Assembly: GCF_037076455.1 (NCBI RefSeq)
Contig: NZ_AP028679.1
Location: forward strand, 1,689,501-1,753,500
Direction of reading: 5' to 3'
Length of the DNA stretch: 64,000 nucleotides
Source: Desulfoferula mesophila
Lineage (GTDB): Bacteria > Desulfobacterota > Desulfarculia > Desulfarculales > Desulfarculaceae
A model generated the notes under the pieces. The model ran no database searches. It saw nothing but the letters and a program-made list of their open reading frames with translations, and was not told the DNA's origin. Made by a program: the position numbers and the translations under genes. Within the stretch, counting starts at the first letter, position 1. Each line of letters starts with the position of its first letter. Below are positions 59,723 to 64,000 of the stretch, in pieces.

Positions 59723-60613
59723 TTAACCTGCCGAGGAATCGAGCCGGGCCCGGCGCAGCAAGCGGCGACAGCTCTCCACCACCGGCTCGTCCACGAACTC
59801 GCCGTCCACCTTGAGCACCCCTTGACCCTGGGTCAGGGTCTCCTCAAAAGCCGCGACGATTTTTTGGGCCCGGGCGATGTGGCGCTCGCTGGGGGAGAAG
59901 ACCCGGTTGCACACCGGCACCTGGTTGGGGTGGATGCACAGCTTGCCGCCAAAGCCCACCGCCTTGGCCCGCCGGGCGTCGGCCTCCAGGGCGGCCAGGT
60001 CGTCCAGGTCGCGCATGAAGGGGCTGTCCAAGGGGCCGGGCAGGCCGGCGGCGTGGCTGGCGTTGCTCACCCGGTGGCGGGGGTAGTAGAGTTCGTCTCC
60101 CTGCGGGCTCAGCTCCATGCCCAGGTCGTTGGCGTAGTCCGCCGCGCCAAAGGCCAGCATGGCCGGGCGTTGGCCATGAACCGGATGGCCGGCGATGGCA
60201 AAGGCGTTTTCCACCCCCAAGGCCGATTCGATGAGGTACATGGCTCCGATGGAATAGGGGGTCAGCCCGGCGGCCTCTTCCAGGCCGCGGAGGGCCTGGT
60301 CGATGCTCTCAACCTGCGGCCCGCGCTCCACCTTGGGCACGAACAGGCAACTCAGGGGCAGACCCCGCAAGGCGGTCAGGTCCAACTCGAACTGGCCCGA
60401 ATCCAACGAATTGGCCCGCACCATGATTTCCCGCCGCGCGTGCTGCTCCAGCTTGGCGCGGGCCACCTCGCGGGCCTCGACCTTTTTCTCGGGGGGCACC
60501 GCGTCTTCCAGATCGATGATTACCGCGTCCGCCTGGGTGGCCAGGGCCTTGTCCACCCGGTCGGGACGGGTGCCGGGTACGAACAGGGCGCTTCTGATCG
60601 AGGAGAATTCCAT
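59723..60613 (-). CDS. CitE-like lyase (HpcH/HpaI aldolase, citrate lyase beta family)
   Basis: This 296-residue TIM-barrel protein has SALFVPGTRPDRVDKALA, the metal/CoA region IIDLEDAVPPEKK, the arginine in MVRANSLDS, the acidic LIESALGVENAFAIA and FGAADYANDLGME, then GGKLCIHPNQVP. The family cleaves or forms citramalyl-, malyl- or beta-methylmalyl-CoA type bonds. CitD and CitF are not adjacent, so it is a stand-alone CitE-like enzyme. The start is ATG 60613, with AAGGCGG upstream. Confidence 0.9.
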   Translation of the reverse strand: MEFSSIRSALFVPGTRPDRVDKALATQADAVIIDLEDAVPPEKKVEAREVARAKLEQHARREIMVRANSLDSGQFELDLTALRGLPLSCLFVPKVERGPQVESIDQALRGLEEAAGLTPYSIGAMYLIESALGVENAFAIAGHPVHGQRPAMLAFGAADYANDLGMELSPQGDELYYPRHRVSNASHAAGLPGPLDSPFMRDLDDLAALEADARRAKAVGFGGKLCIHPNQVPVCNRVFSPSERHIARAQKIVAAFEETLTQGQGVLKVDGEFVDEPVVESCRRLLRRARLDSSAG

Positions 60614-60816
60614 GGGACCGCCTTGCTGGGCAACATGGCGCGGCGTATGGCCTAACCGCCTGCCATTAGTGACTTCTTCATGGTTTGCAACGCCGTCAAT
60701 GTAAGTAGGGAACGCGGCCTTTGTCAAGTTGCTTGCCTGGGGCGGGCCGCGGCGCGCGGGAAAAGTGAGGCAATTTGCCGCAATTTATCCCCAACCTGAC
60801 GCGGTGGTGCTAAAAT

Positions 60817-60835
60817 AGCCTAATAAATTTAGGCT
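60817..60835. promoter_or_regulatory. inverted repeat upstream of the histidine kinase
   Basis: AGCCTAA-TAAAT-TTAGGCT, with 7-bp perfect arms, lies 32 bp before the kinase start in an AT-rich patch. It is more likely an operator than a terminator, because no T-run follows. Confidence 0.5.
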
Positions 60836-60866
60836 TTAATCGCAGTATGCGGCTTGGGAGGGGCTC

Positions 60867-62411
60867 ATGCCCACTGGTTTAATTAAGGAACAGGAAATGC
60901 TTCGCATGGCGGTGATCGGCGGCGGAAAACGCTGCCGCTCCATGCTGGAGATGCTTGAATCCAAAACATTCAAATACCTGCGCGCGGATATCGTGGGGGT
61001 GGCCGACCTGAATCCCGAAGCCGAGGGAGTATGCCGGGCCCGGGAAAAGGGCATCTTCACCACCACCGACTGCGCCCAGTTATTCAACCTGGAACATTTG
61101 GACCTGGTTATCGAACTAACCGACGACCAGGAGTTGCTCAGCAACCTGGAGGCCAGCAAGCCCGAATCGGTGGGGGTGATCGGGCACACCGCCTCGCGCC
61201 TTTTTCATGACCTGATTTTCCTCTACCAGCAACTTTCCCAAACCGAGGACGCGGCCAGCATTGCCCGGTCTTTCAACGAGGCCCTGGTGGACAGCACCAA
61301 TCAGGGAGTGATGGTGCTGGGGGGCGACTACCGTATCGTGCATGCCAATCAAGTGGCCCTGACCAACGCCGGCTTGAGCCGGGAGGATGCCCTGGGGCGT
61401 TACTGCTTTCAGGTTAGCCACCAGGCCATCACCCCCTGCGACAGCCCGGAAACCCCTTGTCCAATGAGGCAGACCCTGGCCACCGGCAAGAGCGCTCACG
61501 CCATCCACGAGCATGTGCAGCAGGACGGCGCCACCCATTACTGCGACGTTTCCACCTATCCGCTCATGAACCGCAAGGGCGAGGTGGTACAGGTGTTGGA
61601 GCTTTTCCGCGACATCACCGACGAGCTTAGCCTACGCATGGAAAAGCGCACCGAGGCCATAAAAGCGGACCTGGCCCGCATGGTGCAGGAAGACAAACTG
61701 GTGGCCCTGGGCAAACTGGTGGCTTCGGTGGCCCATGAGATCAACAACCCCATCGCGGCCATTTACAATTTTGTAAAGCTGATGCGCAAGGGCATGGGCG
61801 AAGGCCGGCTCAAGGCCCAGGAGTTACGCGATTACCAAGGCTATTTGGATCTGTGTGCCCAGGAGGCGCAACGCTGCAGCAAGATCGTGGCCAGCCTGCT
61901 TTCCTTTGCCCGCCAGAACAGCCCCGCCCCGCGCGCGGTGGATCTGCGCGAGTTGTTGGACACCACCGTGATTCTCACCGGCCACCGCATGGATCTCTCC
62001 GGAGTGGAATGCACCCTGGAGGTGCCCGCCAACGAGTTGGAGGTGTGGGGAGACTCCTCGCAACTGCAGCAGGTGTTCACCAACCTCATCTTCAACGCCA
62101 TGGAGGCCATGCCCCAGGGCGGCAAGCTGCGAATCAGCGGAGGGCTGTTGGAGGAAGAGGCCAAGGTATGGCTGGAGTTCAGCGACACCGGGGAAGGAAT
62201 TGCTCCGGAAAACCTGTCGCGTATTTTCGAGCCCTTTTTCTCCACCAAGGGAGACGGCCACGGGGTGGGCCTGGGGCTTAGCATGGTTTACGGCATCGTG
62301 CGCGAGCACCGGGGAGAGGTGTCGGTGGACAGCAGGCCGGGTGGGGGCACCACCTTCCGCCTGGTGCTGCCCAAGGCAGGCCAGGGAGAGAGCCTGGGAG
62401 AGGACGATTAG
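60867..62411 (+). CDS. histidine kinase with Rossmann-like N-terminal domain and PAS
   Basis: The protein is 514 residues. Residues 1-105 resemble a nucleotide-binding Rossmann fold (MAVIGGGKRCRSMLEMLES, VGVADLNPEA), followed by a linker, a PAS domain (about 140-260, NQGVMVLGGDYRIVHANQVA), HisKA with the phospho-acceptor H290 (SVAHEINNP) and a HATPase domain (DTGEGIAPENL, GVGLGLSMVYGI). It is cytoplasmic, with no membrane helix. The PAS segment carries CDSPETPC, a possible redox or metal pair. The regulator gene follows after two bases, so they form a two-component pair. Confidence 0.9.
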   Translation: MPTGLIKEQEMLRMAVIGGGKRCRSMLEMLESKTFKYLRADIVGVADLNPEAEGVCRAREKGIFTTTDCAQLFNLEHLDLVIELTDDQELLSNLEASKPESVGVIGHTASRLFHDLIFLYQQLSQTEDAASIARSFNEALVDSTNQGVMVLGGDYRIVHANQVALTNAGLSREDALGRYCFQVSHQAITPCDSPETPCPMRQTLATGKSAHAIHEHVQQDGATHYCDVSTYPLMNRKGEVVQVLELFRDITDELSLRMEKRTEAIKADLARMVQEDKLVALGKLVASVAHEINNPIAAIYNFVKLMRKGMGEGRLKAQELRDYQGYLDLCAQEAQRCSKIVASLLSFARQNSPAPRAVDLRELLDTTVILTGHRMDLSGVECTLEVPANELEVWGDSSQLQQVFTNLIFNAMEAMPQGGKLRISGGLLEEEAKVWLEFSDTGEGIAPENLSRIFEPFFSTKGDGHGVGLGLSMVYGIVREHRGEVSVDSRPGGGTTFRLVLPKAGQGESLGEDD

Positions 62412-62413
62412 CC

Positions 62414-63763
62414 ATGAGCAATCCGCTACGGGTTTTGGTGGTGGACGACGAGTTGGCCATGCGCGAGTCCATCGCCGCCTGGCTGGTGCAGGACGGCCAA
62501 CAGGTGGCCAAGGCCGCCGGCGGGCGCGAAGCGCTGGATCTCATGGAGGAGCGGGAGTTCGACCTGGCCCTGGTGGACATCAAGATGCCGGGCATGGACG
62601 GCCTGGAGTTGCTCAAGCACATCAAGGAAGGCCACCCGGACACCCTGGTCATCATCGTCACCGCCTACGGCTCCATAGAATCGGCGGTGGACGCCATGAA
62701 ATCCGGGGCCAGCGACTACCTGCTTAAGCCCTTCGACCCCGAACATTTGATGCTGCTCTTGGAAAAGATGGGCCGCCAGCGGCGCCTGATGCAGGAAAAC
62801 AAGATGCTGCGCCTGCGCGTGGCCGAGGGACGGGCCTCCGGCTTCGAGGACATGGTGGGCGGCTCCCCGGCCATGCTCAAGGTCTTCGAGCAGATCGAGG
62901 AGGTGGCCGCCACCGACGCGCCGGTGCTCATCGCGGGCGAAACCGGCTCCGGCAAGGAGTTGGTGGCCCGGGCCATCCACAACCGTAGCGCCCGTTCCTT
63001 CGGGCCCTTCGTGGCCATCAACTGCGGGGCCCAGAGCGAGAGCCTGTTGGAAAGCGAACTGTTCGGCCACGAGCGGGGCGCCTTCACCGGCGCGGTCAAG
63101 GCCAGGCGGGGCCGCCTGGAAATGGCCGACGGCGGCACCTTGTTCCTGGACGAGGTGGGCGAGATCTCCCCCAAGATGCAGGTGGCCTTGCTCCGGGTGT
63201 TGGAGGACGGCAGCTTCATGCGGGTGGGAGGCGGCCAGCCGCTGACCAGCGACTTCCGCCTGATCTGCGCCACCCACCGCAACCTGCCCGAGCTAATCGC
63301 GGCCGGCGGTTTCCGCCAGGACTTCTATTACCGCATCAACGTTTTCTCGGTGAACGTGCCCCCCTTGCGCCAGCGCCGCGAAGACGTGATCCCCTTGGCC
63401 GAGCACTTCATTGCCGTTTTCTCCCAGGAAACCGGCAAGGCCGCTCCAGAGTTGGAGGACAAGGCCCGCCGGGCCCTGTTGGGTTACGCCTGGCCGGGCA
63501 ACGTGCGTGAGCTGCGCAACATCATGGAGCGGGCGGTCATCGTCAGCAAAGGCGGCCACATCGGTCTGGAGCAGCTCACCTTCCTGGAAGAAGGGCCCAA
63601 GCCCGGCGCCTCTTCCATGAGCCTGGCGGAAATGGAGGCCGAGCACATCCGCCGCGTCTTGCAGGCCCACGGCAACAACATCACCCAGGCGGCGGCCGCC
63701 CTGGGCATAGACCGCACCACCCTGGCCCGCAAGATCAAGAAGGCTGGGCTGCGTACTTCATGA
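62414..63763 (+). CDS. sigma-54-dependent response regulator (NtrC family)
   Basis: The product is 449 residues. It has a complete receiver (D11/D12, acceptor D55 in LVDIKMPG, Lys in YLLKPFD), an AAA+ domain with Walker A GETGSGKE, GAFTGA and LFLDEVGE, and a Fis-type C-terminal HTH (NITQAAAALGIDRTTLARKI). Phosphorylation by the adjacent kinase would activate sigma-54 promoters. Unlike the activator at the start of the window, all receiver residues are canonical. Confidence 0.95.
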   Translation: MSNPLRVLVVDDELAMRESIAAWLVQDGQQVAKAAGGREALDLMEEREFDLALVDIKMPGMDGLELLKHIKEGHPDTLVIIVTAYGSIESAVDAMKSGASDYLLKPFDPEHLMLLLEKMGRQRRLMQENKMLRLRVAEGRASGFEDMVGGSPAMLKVFEQIEEVAATDAPVLIAGETGSGKELVARAIHNRSARSFGPFVAINCGAQSESLLESELFGHERGAFTGAVKARRGRLEMADGGTLFLDEVGEISPKMQVALLRVLEDGSFMRVGGGQPLTSDFRLICATHRNLPELIAAGGFRQDFYYRINVFSVNVPPLRQRREDVIPLAEHFIAVFSQETGKAAPELEDKARRALLGYAWPGNVRELRNIMERAVIVSKGGHIGLEQLTFLEEGPKPGASSMSLAEMEAEHIRRVLQAHGNNITQAAAALGIDRTTLARKIKKAGLRTS

Positions 63764-63817
63764 GGCGGGGATATTGCCGCTTGCCGATTTCCCCGGCGGG
63801 TGCCATCAATAAGTTGC

Positions 63818-64000
63818 ATGAGCCCTGATCCACACATGCCCGCCGCGGGGGCCGGCGCGCCCCAGGTGGAGGTGGTGCCCTTGGGCCGGGTGAACCACAC
63901 CGCCGCCCAGGTGGTGGCCGCCAACCTGCAGGCCCTGTTGTCCCTGGACGTTCTGGTGACCGATCCCCGGCCCGAACCGGCCCAGGCCCTGGTGCCCACC
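63818..64000 (+). CDS. archaemetzincin-like protease, N-terminal part (cut by window edge)
   Basis: Only 61 codons are visible. The start is ATG 63818, or the ATG six codons later. VEVVPLGRVNHTAAQVVAAN and LDVLVTDPRPEPAQALVPT resemble the N-terminus of archaemetzincin zinc proteases. The catalytic HExxHxxGxxH would lie beyond the window, so the call rests on the N-terminal pattern only. Confidence 0.5.
   Translation, partial: MSPDPHMPAAGAGAPQVEVVPLGRVNHTAAQVVAANLQALLSLDVLVTDPRPEPAQALVPT

Overview
The window is a GC-rich, gene-dense bacterial chromosome segment. Its gene content points to an anaerobic Desulfobacterota (former Deltaproteobacteria), possibly related to the Desulfarculales. The supporting genes are an AhbD-type heme synthase with a siroheme decarboxylase subunit, a UbiD/UbiA pair of the menaquinone type, fused IcmF mutase, an AccA-AccD fusion, NtrC-type sigma-54 regulators, and small Cys-rich proteins of the DUF3786, DUF3795 and DUF6485 types. 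The taxonomic call is inference from gene content only.

Layout. 0-2.3 kb: a sigma-54 activator with a degenerate receiver domain, followed by a near-perfect sigma-54 promoter that drives a peptidoglycan-binding-domain gene. 2.3-6.2 kb: a compact operon of a lysine 2,3-aminomutase-like radical SAM enzyme, two ATP-grasp ligases and a GNAT acetyltransferase, which looks like a small beta-lysine pathway of unknown product. 6.3-12.2 kb: a B12 radical SAM protein, a CAP-CBS-DUF294 signalling protein, a MntA/HepT toxin-antitoxin pair, a Pmp3-like peptide, a DnaQ-type exonuclease and an XRE regulator. 12.4-15.5 kb (minus): heme genes interleaved with two small exported proteins, then a HAD phosphatase. 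15.8-19.9 kb: a TetR regulator with its operator, then icmF. 20-29.3 kb: mixed housekeeping genes (FKBP isomerase, PAP2 phosphatase, mutM, GAF protein, mreB, DivIVA-like), with an AT-rich SEC-C gene that looks acquired. 29.4-37 kb (minus): acyl-CoA ligase, GalT-like protein, a J-domain/receiver fusion, ubiA, ubiD, HAD phosphatase and CDP-alcohol phosphatidyltransferase. 37-46.4 kb: a YyaL-type protein, MFS transporter, lipid kinase, EcsC protein, tRNA-His and fused acetyl-CoA carboxyltransferase.

46.5-54.7 kb is the standout: an 8.2-kb integrated element in tRNA-Arg(CCT), bounded by perfect 47-bp direct repeats. It has an integrase, three small DNA-binding proteins, a RecA-fold ATPase, a possible small terminase, a large terminase, an HK97-type major capsid protein, a gp10-like head-closure protein and one AT-rich membrane-protein cargo gene. 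It has no portal, protease, tail or lysis genes. Its genes are intact and neatly regulated, so it reads as a capsid-encoding phage satellite rather than a decayed prophage. Just outside its right end lies the C-terminal scrap of a second, older integrase, so this tRNA is a repeated insertion site.

54.9-64 kb: lipoyl synthase, a BioB-like radical SAM enzyme of unknown product next to a complete ABC importer, a CitE-like lyase, a histidine kinase with a Rossmann-like N-terminus plus its NtrC-type partner, and the start of an archaemetzincin-like gene cut by the window edge.
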